This document shows positions 1 through 9,098 of a DNA stretch of 48,668 bases, piece by piece. The position numbers and the translations under genes were made by a program. How positions within the stretch are numbered: position 1 is the stretch's first letter; each line of letters opens with the position of its first letter. The notes beneath the pieces are model-generated. The model had not been told where the DNA came from and did not search any database. It saw nothing but the letters and a program-made list of their open reading frames with translations. The DNA is taken from contig CAZJFS010000011.1 of the NCBI GenBank assembly GCA_964545075.1, positions 1 to 48,668 of the forward strand, read 5' to 3'. This stretch comes from DAOPXV01 sp035352535 (lineage in GTDB: Bacteria > Muiribacteriota > UBA9980).

Positions 1-1833
1 CTTTTAAAAAATGAGCTCTCGCCCGATTCAGGCGAGATAATGAAGATGCGCGACATCAGGATAGGCTACGTCATGCAGGAAATAAAGTCCGGCGAAGACG
101 AAGTCACGCTCGTAGAATTCATAAAAAAAGATTTCCAGGATATTTTCGCGCTCGAACGGCGCATAAACGAGCTGGAAAACGAAATATCGAAGATGGGGCG
201 CGAATCTTCCGGCCGGACGCACGCGAAACTTTCCGCGGGCGAAAACGCTCTGATGGAGGAATATTCAAAAAGCACCGAAGAATATTCGCGCCATAACGGA
301 TACGCCCTTATGGCCAGAATCCGCTCGATGCTCGCGGGCCTTGGATTCGTTCCCGAAGAATACGATAAGCCGCTGCGCCTTTTTTCAGGCGGAATGAAAA
401 CCCGCGCGCAGCTTTGCAAACTTCTGCTTAAAGAATATGACCTGATAGTCCTGGACGAACCGACCAACTATCTCGACACCAACTCGCTGGAGTTTCTCGA
501 AAATTTTCTGAAAACTTCTCCCGTCGCGGCGCTGGTAATATCGCACGACCGTTATTTTTTAGACGAAGTCTGCGACCACATGCTCTATCTTTACAATAAA
601 CAGGCCGAGGAGTTTCCCGGCAATTACACCGATTTTACTGAAATATTCGAGCTTCGCCAGAACCAGAGGGTCGACGAATACGAAAAACAGCAGGAATTCA
701 TTAAAAAGACCGAAGAATTCTATCTCAAATACAAAGCCGGCATAAAATGCAAAATGGCGCGCGGCCGAAAAAAGTTTATCGACAGAATGGAACGCCTGGA
801 TAACCCCGATATCAGCCATAAAACCATCAACCTTGATTTTTCGTCGAATATGTCGGACGAATCCGGAAGGGTTGTCGCCTCCGCCGAAAATATATCGAAA
901 TCCTTCGGAGATAAAAAGCTTTTTTCCAACGGTTCCTTTGAAATAGGCCGCGGTTCAATCGTCGGGATAATAGGAAGCAACGGAACGGGGAAGACCACGC
1001 TTTTAAAAATGATCAACGGCGAAGACGAAAATTACGGTGGCAGGCTGACTATCGGCCACAACGTCAAGATAGGCTACCAGGATCAACTCCTCTCGAGCGT
1101 CGACGCGGAAAACCGCGTGATAGATGAAATCTGGAATATGAAAAAAATGATGCTCGAAGGCGAAGTTAGAAAATACCTGGCGAAATTTCTTTTTTCGGGC
1201 GACGACGTTTTCAAGAAGGTCAAGAGCCTCTCCGGCGGCGAAAAAAGCCGGCTCATACTCTCGAAAATAATAATGGGCGGGGCGAACACGCTCATACTTG
1301 ACGAGCCGACAAACCATTTAGATATACCGTCGAAGGAAATGCTGGAATCGGCGCTTGTAAATTTTGACGGGACCGTCATATTCGTGTCGCACGACCGTTA
1401 TTTCATAGACAAGGTAGCCAACGGGCTTATAGCCATTCAGGACGGAAAATTAGAATATTATAACGGCAATTATTCGTATTTCCGCGAAAAGCGCGAAGAA
1501 CGCAAAAAGCGCATGGATGAAGCGACAGCCGAAAAAAACCGTAAGCAGGATACGCGTCAGGCGGCCGTTCAGGGAGCTGAAATCAAAAAAACGCTTTCCA
1601 AGAACGCCGAAAGAATTATCAGGCAGGAAATAGACCAGGCGGAAGCTGAAATATCCCGGACCGAAGCCAGGATCGGCGAAATCGAGAAAATTTTCTCCGA
1701 AAATTCCGTGAACGGGCATAACCTTACATTTGAAGAAACCGAAAAATTCAATGGAGAATATCAGGCTTTAAAGGAATTGAACTCGTCTTTATACGAAAAA
1801 TGGCACCGGCTCAATGACTCCATTGAAAGTTAG
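1..1833 (+). CDS. ABC-F family ATPase, 5' end missing
   Basis: The reading frame is open from the first base, so the gene starts outside the window; the visible part begins just after the first P-loop (LLKNELSP). Two ABC ATPase domains in tandem without membrane segments define ABC-F. Domain 1 shows the signature FSGGMKTR (about 385-405), Walker B and D-loop VLDEPTNYLD (about 448-477) and the switch SHDRYF (about 541). An arm/linker rich in K and E follows. Domain 2 shows GSNGTGKTT (about 970-998), LSGGEKSR, ILDEPTNHLD and SHDRYF. The C-terminal ~130 residues are a charged coiled coil, as in Uup/EttA-type proteins. Members act on the ribosome (translation factors or antibiotic protection) or, for Uup, in DNA transactions; which role applies here cannot be told. 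All ATPase motifs that are visible are intact. Confidence 0.93.
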   Translation, partial: LLKNELSPDSGEIMKMRDIRIGYVMQEIKSGEDEVTLVEFIKKDFQDIFALERRINELENEISKMGRESSGRTHAKLSAGENALMEEYSKSTEEYSRHNGYALMARIRSMLAGLGFVPEEYDKPLRLFSGGMKTRAQLCKLLLKEYDLIVLDEPTNYLDTNSLEFLENFLKTSPVAALVISHDRYFLDEVCDHMLYLYNKQAEEFPGNYTDFTEIFELRQNQRVDEYEKQQEFIKKTEEFYLKYKAGIKCKMARGRKKFIDRMERLDNPDISHKTINLDFSSNMSDESGRVVASAENISKSFGDKKLFSNGSFEIGRGSIVGIIGSNGTGKTTLLKMINGEDENYGGRLTIGHNVKIGYQDQLLSSVDAENRVIDEIWNMKKMMLEGEVRKYLAKFLFSGDDVFKKVKSLSGGEKSRLILSKIIMGGANTLILDEPTNHLDIPSKEMLESALVNFDGTVIFVSHDRYFIDKVANGLIAIQDGKLEYYNGNYSYFREKREERKKRMDEATAEKNRKQDTRQAAVQGAEIKKTLSKNAERIIRQEIDQAEAEISRTEARIGEIEKIFSENSVNGHNLTFEETEKFNGEYQALKELNSSLYEKWHRLNDSIES

Positions 1834-1902
1834 ACTCTTTCTTCTGTTTTCACGAGCCAATTCACCCGCGCAAAGCAATAAAATGCCAACCCGATAAAGG
1901 CT

Positions 1903-4539
1903 CTACCGCGGCATTACCTTCAGCACCATAAGGTCCTTAACGCGCATATATTTTTTAATGGCGGCGTTTATATCGCCGGAAGTGGCTTCGGATATTCTCT
2001 TTTTGTAGTCAAGGAATTCGGAAAGTTCCTTGCGGTAATATATCGCCTGGCCCGCGCCCTTGGCCAGCTGGAAGCTGGATTGCATGGATGTTTCTATTTT
2101 TTTCATTATCTGACCCCTGGCTTCCTCGATCTCTTTTTCCGTGGGGCCGTTCGAAACGAAACGGTCCAGCTCGTTCGAAACTTTTTCAATGACGGAGTCT
2201 AGTTTGGGCGCGTCGGTATTAACGCAGCAGAAGAAAATGCCGTTAAGCGCAAGAGGAATATATTCAGAAAAAATGTTATAGCATAATCCGAAATTTTCGC
2301 GGATGCTCCAGAGCCGTTTGCCGGAATAATCCGATAAAATATAATTGGCTATCAAAAACGGCATGGCTTCGCTGGAATAAGCTTTCGGACCGACGCCGCC
2401 GATTATGAGCGAGCACTGAGACTGCTTGGACGGCACGGTTAGTTCAGCGACACGGATAAGTTTCGATTCTTTCGGACGCGGTATTTTCCCGGCGAAAGCT
2501 TCATGTGGCTTGAAAAATCCTTCCAGCAATTCATTCATCAAAGGCGTGACGTTCCGCGAAGACGCATAGGACACGCTTACGTCGGAAGCCGTTTTTAACG
2601 CCCCATAATATTTTTGTATATCGGCGGAAGTTATTCGCGAGATCGCTTTTTCATTGCCGAATATAACCTTTGAATAGGGATGGTCCTTAAAAAGCGCTTT
2701 AACAAAATTCCAGAATGAAAATTCAAAAACATCGTCCTCGATCGAACGCACCATTTTTCTGACGGAACGGCGGGCATTCGCAAGCATGACGCCTGAAAAG
2801 TCAAACCCGGCAAGAAGCCTGTGGATATGGCCTATGCTGTCGCGGTCCCACACTCCGGGGCAGATGGCGTCGATTTGAATGAAGTCGAGGAATGAATTAC
2901 AATCGACAAGAAGCCCCATTCCATCGGAGACGCGATAGTTCTGAAACATTCCGAGAGACCTGGTGCGGCGTCCGAAAAGTTCGGAAAAAACATAAGAGTC
3001 TCCCGGCACTATCGAAGATATAGCCCCGCCCTGAATATACAGATTGAGCGACGAATACCCGAGCGTTCCGTCGATGACGGACGCGAGCCGGATATCCCGC
3101 GAAATGTTCTCGCTTTTAACGATCGGCTTTTTGAAGCCCGCCCTTTCACGGGCCGGAAAAGAAGAATATTTGACAGGCGCCACGAGGCGGGACGCGTTTT
3201 TAAATGTCTTCTCATCCAGAAACGATGCCCGGGGGCGCGCGGCCACGTTGCCGCTTTTCACGGATGAGATCAGTTCTACTCGATGGCAGACGCTTTTGCT
3301 GACCGTATTTTCAAGATATTCGATGAATCCGCCATATTTCAGCTCGAGAATATTTTTTATGGACCGGCCATGCGAACCTTCGCCAAGGACATGATCAAAT
3401 GTCGCAAGCTCGTTGCAATATGAGCGCGCCGTTTCTATCTCCTGAAAATATTCAAGCAGCAATATTTTTTTCATGCTTTCAAAAACGTCCGGCGTCATAA
3501 GCGAAGACGCGTTCCTTATAAAATCCGATATGGACGAACTTACGAGGTCTAAACGCCTGGCCCCGCCGGATGCGACTACAGCGAACATCCATGCTCCGAA
3601 CTTGAATATAAGATCGGCGCTCAGAGAACTCGCGGCCTGGGTTTTTTCACGTAAAAAATAAGGCAGCGGGGATGATTTCATCGTTGAAAAAATATAGGGC
3701 AGAAACATCGCCGAAGCGTTTATTCCGTCTATCGAAGCCGGTACCTTAAAAGAAAAACCGGTATAATCCTGGGAGAATTTATTGTCCTTTCTGATCACGG
3801 AGTGGCTTTGGCGCTCGATCATATTAAGAAAATCAAAGTTTTTCGGCCCCGACGGCGACTTTTTCCATTCTTTTTCGCCAAAATACCGGGCTGTTTCACG
3901 CAACACTTTTTCAAGATTGAAATCTCCGACAATGGTAATCGAACAATTTTCAGGCACGAAATAATCGGCATGATATTTGACGAAATCTTCGCGCCGGAGA
4001 GCGCTTACGCTTTTTCTAGTACCGAGTATCTGGTTTTGATAACACGTCGCGGCAAAACATTTATTTTCAAGCTTGAGCATTAAAAGATCTTCAGGGTCAT
4101 CCTCATAAAATAATATTTCGTCAAGAATGACCTTTTTTTCGAGGCCGATCTCGGAAGGGGGAAACGTGGGACGGATGACAAGGTCGGAGAGGACATCGAG
4201 GGCGCGCCCGAAATCTTTCGGCGGCGCGTTCAGTTCAAGGCAAAGCGAATCCGCGCTCGTAAAGGCGTCTAACGTTCCGCCGAGCGAATTGATGACCGAA
4301 GTTATCTCAAAATTATCGAAACGGGCGGTGCCTTTGAAAAGCATGTGTTCGAGAGCATGAGTAATTCCGGCGATACCGGGATTCTCGGAATATAACCCGC
4401 ACTTTATAAGAAACGTAGCGGAAACGAGAGGGCCCGGATTCTGAAAATTATGGACGGCGCATATGGATAATCCATTATCCAGCTTATGGTAAGTCGGTTT
4501 TATGATCGGGTATTTTATCTCGGACTGATGTTTTATCAT
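1903..4539 (-). CDS. M16 (pitrilysin/insulinase-like) zinc metallopeptidase, two-domain
   Basis: An 878-residue protein with an N-terminal catalytic M16 domain and a C-terminal non-catalytic M16-like half, the usual clamshell of M16B/M16C peptidases. The inverted zinc motif HALEH lies at residues 61-65, and the third ligand is probably the Glu in ILDEIL about 76 residues later. The start used here is the second in-frame ATG: the first ATG (4548) directly abuts the -10 box of a consensus promoter (4549-4577) and would lie upstream of the transcript start. There is no clear signal peptide. Substrates of such enzymes are peptides, presequences or misfolded secreted proteins; none is indicated here. 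Monocistronic, convergent with the ABC-F gene. Confidence 0.92.
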   Translation of the reverse strand: MIKHQSEIKYPIIKPTYHKLDNGLSICAVHNFQNPGPLVSATFLIKCGLYSENPGIAGITHALEHMLFKGTARFDNFEITSVINSLGGTLDAFTSADSLCLELNAPPKDFGRALDVLSDLVIRPTFPPSEIGLEKKVILDEILFYEDDPEDLLMLKLENKCFAATCYQNQILGTRKSVSALRREDFVKYHADYFVPENCSITIVGDFNLEKVLRETARYFGEKEWKKSPSGPKNFDFLNMIERQSHSVIRKDNKFSQDYTGFSFKVPASIDGINASAMFLPYIFSTMKSSPLPYFLREKTQAASSLSADLIFKFGAWMFAVVASGGARRLDLVSSSISDFIRNASSLMTPDVFESMKKILLLEYFQEIETARSYCNELATFDHVLGEGSHGRSIKNILELKYGGFIEYLENTVSKSVCHRVELISSVKSGNVAARPRASFLDEKTFKNASRLVAPVKYSSFPARERAGFKKPIVKSENISRDIRLASVIDGTLGYSSLNLYIQGGAISSIVPGDSYVFSELFGRRTRSLGMFQNYRVSDGMGLLVDCNSFLDFIQIDAICPGVWDRDSIGHIHRLLAGFDFSGVMLANARRSVRKMVRSIEDDVFEFSFWNFVKALFKDHPYSKVIFGNEKAISRITSADIQKYYGALKTASDVSVSYASSRNVTPLMNELLEGFFKPHEAFAGKIPRPKESKLIRVAELTVPSKQSQCSLIIGGVGPKAYSSEAMPFLIANYILSDYSGKRLWSIRENFGLCYNIFSEYIPLALNGIFFCCVNTDAPKLDSVIEKVSNELDRFVSNGPTEKEIEEARGQIMKKIETSMQSSFQLAKGAGQAIYYRKELSEFLDYKKRISEATSGDINAAIKKYMRVKDLMVLKVMPR

Positions 4540-4548
4540 AGGAAGCAT

Positions 4549-4577
4549 ATTTTATTAAAATTAAGCCTTTATGTCAA
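4549..4577 (-). promoter_or_regulatory. Sigma70-type promoter of the M16 peptidase gene
   Basis: On the minus strand TTGACA (4572-4577), a 17-bp spacer, then TAAAAT (4549-4554). The -10 box is followed after 9 bases by ATG at 4539, which places the start codon about at the transcription start. No Shine-Dalgarno is present. Confidence 0.7.
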
Positions 4578-4580
4578 TAA

Positions 4581-4613
4581 AAAAAAGAAGGCTATTTTTC
4601 AGCCTTCTTTTTT
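4581..4613 (-). terminator. Rho-independent terminator of the small gene at 4658-4885
   Basis: Perfect stem AGAAGGCT/AGCCTTCT extended by A and T tracts (arms 4581-4593 and 4601-4613) with a 7-base loop. It lies 45 bases after the stop of the small minus-strand gene and immediately before the M16 promoter, so it separates the two units. Confidence 0.88.
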
Positions 4614-4657
4614 CGTAAGGTATTAAACTAAACCAAATTTCTTCTGCTGGCGGTGAA

Positions 4658-4885
4658 TTAAGCGACCGCGGCTTCCGCGTTCGTTCCTATCATTCCACGA
4701 TTGGCCATTATTCTTTTGAGTTTCTGCTCTACAAGATCTATGCCGTTAGGCTGATCGAGAAGATGGATTTCTTTTCCAAGCACGTTTGAATAGTGCTCGC
4801 GGATCCACAATTTGATCCTTCCCTGAAGTTCGTCCGCCCCGCTAACATTGAAACAATGATTTGAGTTTTTTGCCGGTAATACCAT
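4658..4885 (-). CDS. Small conserved-looking protein of unknown function, 75 aa
   Basis: I do not recognise this family. The start is ATG at 4885, chosen over an upstream extension because AAGAGGTGA sits about 8 bases before it. The product is small and soluble, with a polar N-terminus (MVLPAKNSNHC), a central helix-like stretch (DELQGRIKLWIREHY), a segment NVLGKEIHLLDQPNGIDLV and a basic KLKRIMANRG tail. The GKE/H/D spacing vaguely resembles small helical regulators but nothing diagnostic is present. It has its own terminator and a divergent neighbour, so it is likely a single-gene unit. Confidence 0.7.
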   Translation of the reverse strand: MVLPAKNSNHCFNVSGADELQGRIKLWIREHYSNVLGKEIHLLDQPNGIDLVEQKLKRIMANRGMIGTNAEAAVA

Positions 4886-4978
4886 TTTCAGTTCACCTCT
4901 TAATATATTTTTTTGGTGTATGCAATAATTATCGTCACAAAATAATTTTAATTTAGCGTCAAAATTAATTTCCCATCC

Positions 4979-5008
4979 TTGACAATACAAAATGCTATAT
5001 GATAAAAT
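4979..5008 (+). promoter_or_regulatory. Sigma70-type promoter of the alkaline-phosphatase-fold gene
   Basis: TTGACA at 4979-4984, an 18-bp spacer, TAAAAT at 5003-5008. The box overlaps the first possible ATGs (4992 and 5007), which argues for the start at 5022. Confidence 0.55.
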
Positions 5009-5021
5009 GGCTATTTATCAA

Positions 5022-6890
5022 ATGTTTAAATTTTTTACGTCTAAAAATGAAAAAGATTTTTATATATTCTTGATAATATCCGTTATGATAACCGGTATCT
5101 TTCTAATTTTGGCTGGTATCGGCAAATACTCCTTTTTCAATTATCATAACAGGCTTATCGCTGGATTTTACAACGCGGAAAGCGATTTTCCAAAGTTATA
5201 TTCTTCCAGATTATCGGATAATCTCACCATCATAATCATAGACGGGCTTGGAGCGGCCGACGCCTTACGTCTTTCATCGTTCTCCGCCCTGAAGAAATAC
5301 GGCGCGTCATGCACGGTTAAAATTTATGAGCCTTCTTTCGACACATCTTCCAAAGCGACTATTTTAACGGGCGCGCGACCGGAGAATCACTCCATATTGG
5401 ACCCGGAGCAGGATAGTAAAAAAACTTTTAAATTATGCGAAAATCTTTTTTCGCTCTGCAAAAAAAGCAACTTGAAAACGGCGTTCTTCGGTTCTCATGA
5501 ATTTGAAAAATTCTGGAACGAATATCCTTCAGATTCGTTTTTCAATGATATAGCGCCTAATAACGCAAACCTTCCCGAAATCGACGCGGAAATAGCTTCC
5601 GGCGCAATTAGCTTCATCACTTCCTCAAAACCTAATTTTTCAATCATAAGTCTTCCCGGCCTCGCCAGAACCGCGCGGCTCTTTGGCCTTAAAAGCCGCG
5701 AATATTCGATACATCTTGAAAAACTTGACGCCGTAATTTCAAAGCTTGCCAAAACCCTAATGATCAATAATAATTATCTCATGCTCGTATCTTCGCACGG
5801 CCACGTCCCGAACGGAGGATATGGCGGCCCGGAGCCCGAAGCGGTTGAAACGCCTTTGATAATATTAGGCCCTGACGTGAAAAACGACTCGCTTTCGAAC
5901 GTATGCGTCAGATATGCGGATATTTGCCCTACAGCCTCCGGAATTCTTGGATTACCGCCCGCTTTTTTAAATGAAGGATCCTTTCTCGGCCAGGCTTTCA
6001 CGATAAGCGAATTTTTAAAATGCGCTAAAGCGGAAGCAGTGGTCAGGCAAAAATCTGAATTTTATTCGCGCTACAACAAAGCGTTAAGCTTTTCGGATAA
6101 AAAAATATTCAATTGCAACGCCATCATAGATGAGATAAACAAAAATTCGCGGCCGCGTAATTTCCACCAGAAAACCGTCGCGCTTGAAGTACATGAAAAA
6201 AGCCTCGATATGGAATTTGAGGCCATAAGACGCGACGCCAGATCCGGCGACAGAATTTACCGTTCGATTTATCTGTCGATAGCGCTACTTTCCTTATTCA
6301 TATTTTTGATCATGAAATACCATCATCCATTCAAGCTTTTCGCCGCTACAACTCAAATAATAGTTTTTTACTGTATTTATTACTGGATGTATTTTTACAA
6401 CGGCTATAATTTTTCCCTTTCCGACTTTAATTTCCTCGAAGGAACGGCGCCGTTCATGAAAAATCGCGACATTGAGATATGCTCGGCTTACATGCTTTCA
6501 ACTATACCGCTTTTGCTGAATTATTTTTTATACAATAAAAGCCTTGCAACCTGGATCAACCACATTTTCATACCCGTATTTTTAAAATTCAACCTCTATC
6601 TGATATTTATCATAACAGCCCAATGCTTCCTTTATATCGCACTTTATGGCGTGAGCATAAGTTATATGCTTCCCGACATGTCATGGGCCTTGAAATACTG
6701 TTTTGACGTGCGCATGCTCGTGGTTTCCCAGATCACGTCGCTGGCCGTAATATCCTTGAGCTATCTTGGACTGATGGCATTCGGCCGGATTCCTGAATCG
6801 AGATTACCGAGTAATAATGGTAATAATAGTAATAACGAATGTTATACTAAAGAAAGTAGTGTTCAATTTGAAAAAAACATCGATGCGTAA
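5022..6890 (+). CDS. Membrane-anchored alkaline-phosphatase-superfamily enzyme (phosphodiesterase / phosphoethanolamine-transferase-like)
   Basis: About 622 residues from the ATG at 5022. An N-terminal membrane segment (about residues 11-38) is followed by an alkaline-phosphatase-fold domain: metal-binding Asp in IIIDGLG, a nucleophile region TSSKATILTG, a late metal-binding motif SSHGH and the conserved ETPLIILGP. The last ~200 residues contain about five hydrophobic segments. This layout (ectodomain between one N-terminal and several C-terminal membrane spans) recalls GPI ethanolamine-phosphate transferases and type I phosphodiesterases. The active site would face the periplasm or outside. 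Substrate unknown; a lipid or glycan phosphoester is inferred. No Shine-Dalgarno; the start is about 7 bases after the predicted transcript start. The gene overlaps the next by 8 bases. Confidence 0.75.
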   Translation: MFKFFTSKNEKDFYIFLIISVMITGIFLILAGIGKYSFFNYHNRLIAGFYNAESDFPKLYSSRLSDNLTIIIIDGLGAADALRLSSFSALKKYGASCTVKIYEPSFDTSSKATILTGARPENHSILDPEQDSKKTFKLCENLFSLCKKSNLKTAFFGSHEFEKFWNEYPSDSFFNDIAPNNANLPEIDAEIASGAISFITSSKPNFSIISLPGLARTARLFGLKSREYSIHLEKLDAVISKLAKTLMINNNYLMLVSSHGHVPNGGYGGPEPEAVETPLIILGPDVKNDSLSNVCVRYADICPTASGILGLPPAFLNEGSFLGQAFTISEFLKCAKAEAVVRQKSEFYSRYNKALSFSDKKIFNCNAIIDEINKNSRPRNFHQKTVALEVHEKSLDMEFEAIRRDARSGDRIYRSIYLSIALLSLFIFLIMKYHHPFKLFAATTQIIVFYCIYYWMYFYNGYNFSLSDFNFLEGTAPFMKNRDIEICSAYMLSTIPLLLNYFLYNKSLATWINHIFIPVFLKFNLYLIFIITAQCFLYIALYGVSISYMLPDMSWALKYCFDVRMLVVSQITSLAVISLSYLGLMAFGRIPESRLPSNNGNNSNNECYTKESSVQFEKNIDA

Positions 6891-7959
6891 CAAAAATACA
6901 TTTGATATTTTTTTGTTCTTAATGATTTTTATCCAGATCGCGGCGTTTGCACCGCGGGCGGCCGCACGGATTCCATGCGCGGCCGACGGAGATGAATGCA
7001 CCCTTATGGGCGCGGCGGGATATTCGGCCGACGGCGGGGGCACGATGGTGCTTAAAAACCGCGATCGCAACATCAGGTTCATCCAGTCTTTTTCTTTTGA
7101 AAAGCCTTGCAACGGTTATTCCTTCATTGGAATTAAAAATATCGGCAACTCGCCGGAAGAGAGCTTTTCATACACCATGGGAATTAACGAAAAAGGGCTG
7201 ATATGCGTTTCATCCTCGGCGCCCTCAAAGATAAATTTCAACTTCCGGGACAAGAAGCTCTCGGTCCTTCACCCGGGCCATATCTTAAAAGACATCGCGA
7301 CGGTCGATGAATTCGTCGAAAAGATCCTGCGCGGACGAAAACTTCGCGCGCCCATGAATTATATGGTGGCCGACGCAAAAAAACTCTGTCTCGTTGAGTG
7401 CGTCGATAAAGACCATTACGATTACAGGATAATTTTCAACGGCTCGGTGTGCCAGACGAACCATTATTACTTCGATTCAATGAAAAAATATCAGAATCTT
7501 CCGGTTCCGGAGAGCACTTCGCAAAGGCTCGCTCGCGCCATGAAACTCGCCGCGGACGGCTTTACGACATTCAATGTTTCCGATTTCATGACTTTCTCCA
7601 TGGATCATGGTCCGAAAGGGACGCCGTCCGATAATACTATCTGCCGCCATCCCGACATGAGATACGACCCGAAAAAATTCGACGGCGGAACGATATCCTC
7701 GATGGTGTTCGTGTCGAAACCAGGCGAAAGCCCTTGCGCCTATATGGCCATGGGCCAGCCATGCACGGCACGCTGGAAAAAATTCAGCATTGAAAACGGC
7801 GGCTTAAATGGATTTCCGCTTGAAATGGAATTTCTGAACGATGGAACGTTAAACGCCATTGCTGAAATAAAACGCGACGCCTGGTATCATCTTATAAACC
7901 CGTTTTTTTATAAGAACCCGCTTATAAAACCCAGGGAAAAGGCTCCAGCCGAGGAGTAA
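6883..7959 (+). CDS. Secreted Ntn hydrolase, acyl-CoA:6-APA acyltransferase / choloylglycine-hydrolase-like (C45-type)
   Basis: A 358-residue protein starting at ATG 6883, whose first codons overlap the stop of the upstream gene (ATGCGTAA), suggesting translational coupling. An N-terminal signal peptide ends near APRAAA. Shortly after comes ECTLMG with Cys39 as the likely catalytic N-terminal nucleophile exposed on processing, then SADGGG and KNRDRN, the Arg-containing motif that follows the nucleophile strand in this clan. A later CQTNHYYF matches the TNH(F/Y) segment common in the AAT family. Members hydrolyse or transfer amides (penicillin, bile salts, acyl-homoserine lactones, ceramide-type amides). 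The substrate here is unknown. Adjacent secreted genes suggest an envelope role. Confidence 0.75.
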   Translation: MRNKNTFDIFLFLMIFIQIAAFAPRAAARIPCAADGDECTLMGAAGYSADGGGTMVLKNRDRNIRFIQSFSFEKPCNGYSFIGIKNIGNSPEESFSYTMGINEKGLICVSSSAPSKINFNFRDKKLSVLHPGHILKDIATVDEFVEKILRGRKLRAPMNYMVADAKKLCLVECVDKDHYDYRIIFNGSVCQTNHYYFDSMKKYQNLPVPESTSQRLARAMKLAADGFTTFNVSDFMTFSMDHGPKGTPSDNTICRHPDMRYDPKKFDGGTISSMVFVSKPGESPCAYMAMGQPCTARWKKFSIENGGLNGFPLEMEFLNDGTLNAIAEIKRDAWYHLINPFFYKNPLIKPREKAPAEE

Positions 7960-8001
7960 TATTCGAGTAAATCAATCTTTATCGTCAAAAGGAGATGCGT
8001 A

Positions 8002-9084
8002 ATGTTCAAGTTAAGAAATATCACATTGTCATTAATCGCTTTATTTTTAATTTCAACCTCCAGAATAGCCATTGCGGACAACGCTTCAAGGATAGTTTCT
8101 TCAAGGGATCTTAAGGCAACGACAATAACGGCCGTTATGGACTCCAAAATCGAACCCGGAAGGAACGCGGTCTTCTGCTCCGCCTTTCAAATGGCGTGGA
8201 ATGTTTTATGCAACGGCATATTAAAGGCGGCGTTGGAGCTTTCGGACGCGCCTGAATACGCCAAGAGCCTCAACGCGCTCATTTCCGGGAAACCGCTCGT
8301 GTCGGAGGACGCATATCTTGCCATGGCCGGCTTCGGAAAAGACGATATCGTAAAAAAAATAAATGAAGCGCTCGCTAAAAAATTCGGAAAGGACGCGCCG
8401 ACGGTCTCGGAAAAATTAAAGCCGACGGATATTTTAGCCTACGCCTTCCTTTATAAAAACCTCCAGTTCGCGAAGGAATTCGAAGGCCTGGACACGCTTT
8501 TTTTTAATTCCGGCGAAAAGAGCCTTAAGGTCGATTCATTCGGCATAAGAAAATTCGAACCCGGAAAAAGCGAACATGACCTCCTTAATAAGCAGGTAGA
8601 CATCCTTTATTGCGACGACAATGGCAAATTCATCATAAGACTCGCATCCAAGTCGCCGGACGACGAAATAATAATTTCCACCGTAAAGGCCGAAGCCACG
8701 TTAGGCGAAAGCTATGCCGCCGTAAAAAAGTTATGCGATAACGCCACGGTCTCAAAATTAGCCAAAGACGATAAGCTTCAGATACCGAAGGTAGACTTCA
8801 ACCTTCTTCATACCTTCGGCGAACTTATAGGAAAACCTCTTCGCAACAAAGGGTTCGAAGAGTACATCATTTCTAAGGCGCTCCAATCGATAAGGTTCGT
8901 CCTCAACGAAAAAGGCGCGATACTTAAATCGGAGGCGAAAATAGTCATGACGAAGACGGCAATGATTTCCGGAAGGCGCTTCGTCGCCAACTCGCCCTTC
9001 TTCATCTTCTTGAAAAACAAGGCGGCCGAATCTCCTTATTTCGCCCTGTACGTGGATAACGATGAACTTTTAATAAAAAAATAA
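8002..9084 (+). CDS. Secreted, divergent serpin-like protein
   Basis: 360 residues with a clear signal peptide (ending near RIAIA) and a strong Shine-Dalgarno AAAGGAGATG before ATG 8002. The C-terminal 60 residues follow the serpin pattern: FVLNEKGAILKSEAKIVM corresponds to the breach/hinge segment (typically V-N-E-x-G-T-E-A), then a short reactive-loop region, then FVANSPFFIFLKNK matching F-x-A-(D/N)-x-P-F-x-F-x-I-(R/K). The N-terminal AVFCSAFQMAWNVLC resembles the serpin helix B start (FSPxSIxxAL). The hinge has Lys/Ser in place of the usual Thr-Glu-Ala-Ala-Ala small-residue run, so it may not inhibit proteases by loop insertion. Assignment is from motif reading only. It lies 42 bases after the Ntn hydrolase on the same strand. 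Confidence 0.45.
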   Translation: MFKLRNITLSLIALFLISTSRIAIADNASRIVSSRDLKATTITAVMDSKIEPGRNAVFCSAFQMAWNVLCNGILKAALELSDAPEYAKSLNALISGKPLVSEDAYLAMAGFGKDDIVKKINEALAKKFGKDAPTVSEKLKPTDILAYAFLYKNLQFAKEFEGLDTLFFNSGEKSLKVDSFGIRKFEPGKSEHDLLNKQVDILYCDDNGKFIIRLASKSPDDEIIISTVKAEATLGESYAAVKKLCDNATVSKLAKDDKLQIPKVDFNLLHTFGELIGKPLRNKGFEEYIISKALQSIRFVLNEKGAILKSEAKIVMTKTAMISGRRFVANSPFFIFLKNKAAESPYFALYVDNDELLIKK

Positions 9085-9098
9085 CGGATGGTAAAGCG

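Noticed and set aside
5022..6890. Calling the alkaline-phosphatase-fold gene a lipoteichoic acid synthase (LtaS)
   Set aside because: LtaS has five membrane spans before the catalytic domain; here one precedes it and several follow it.
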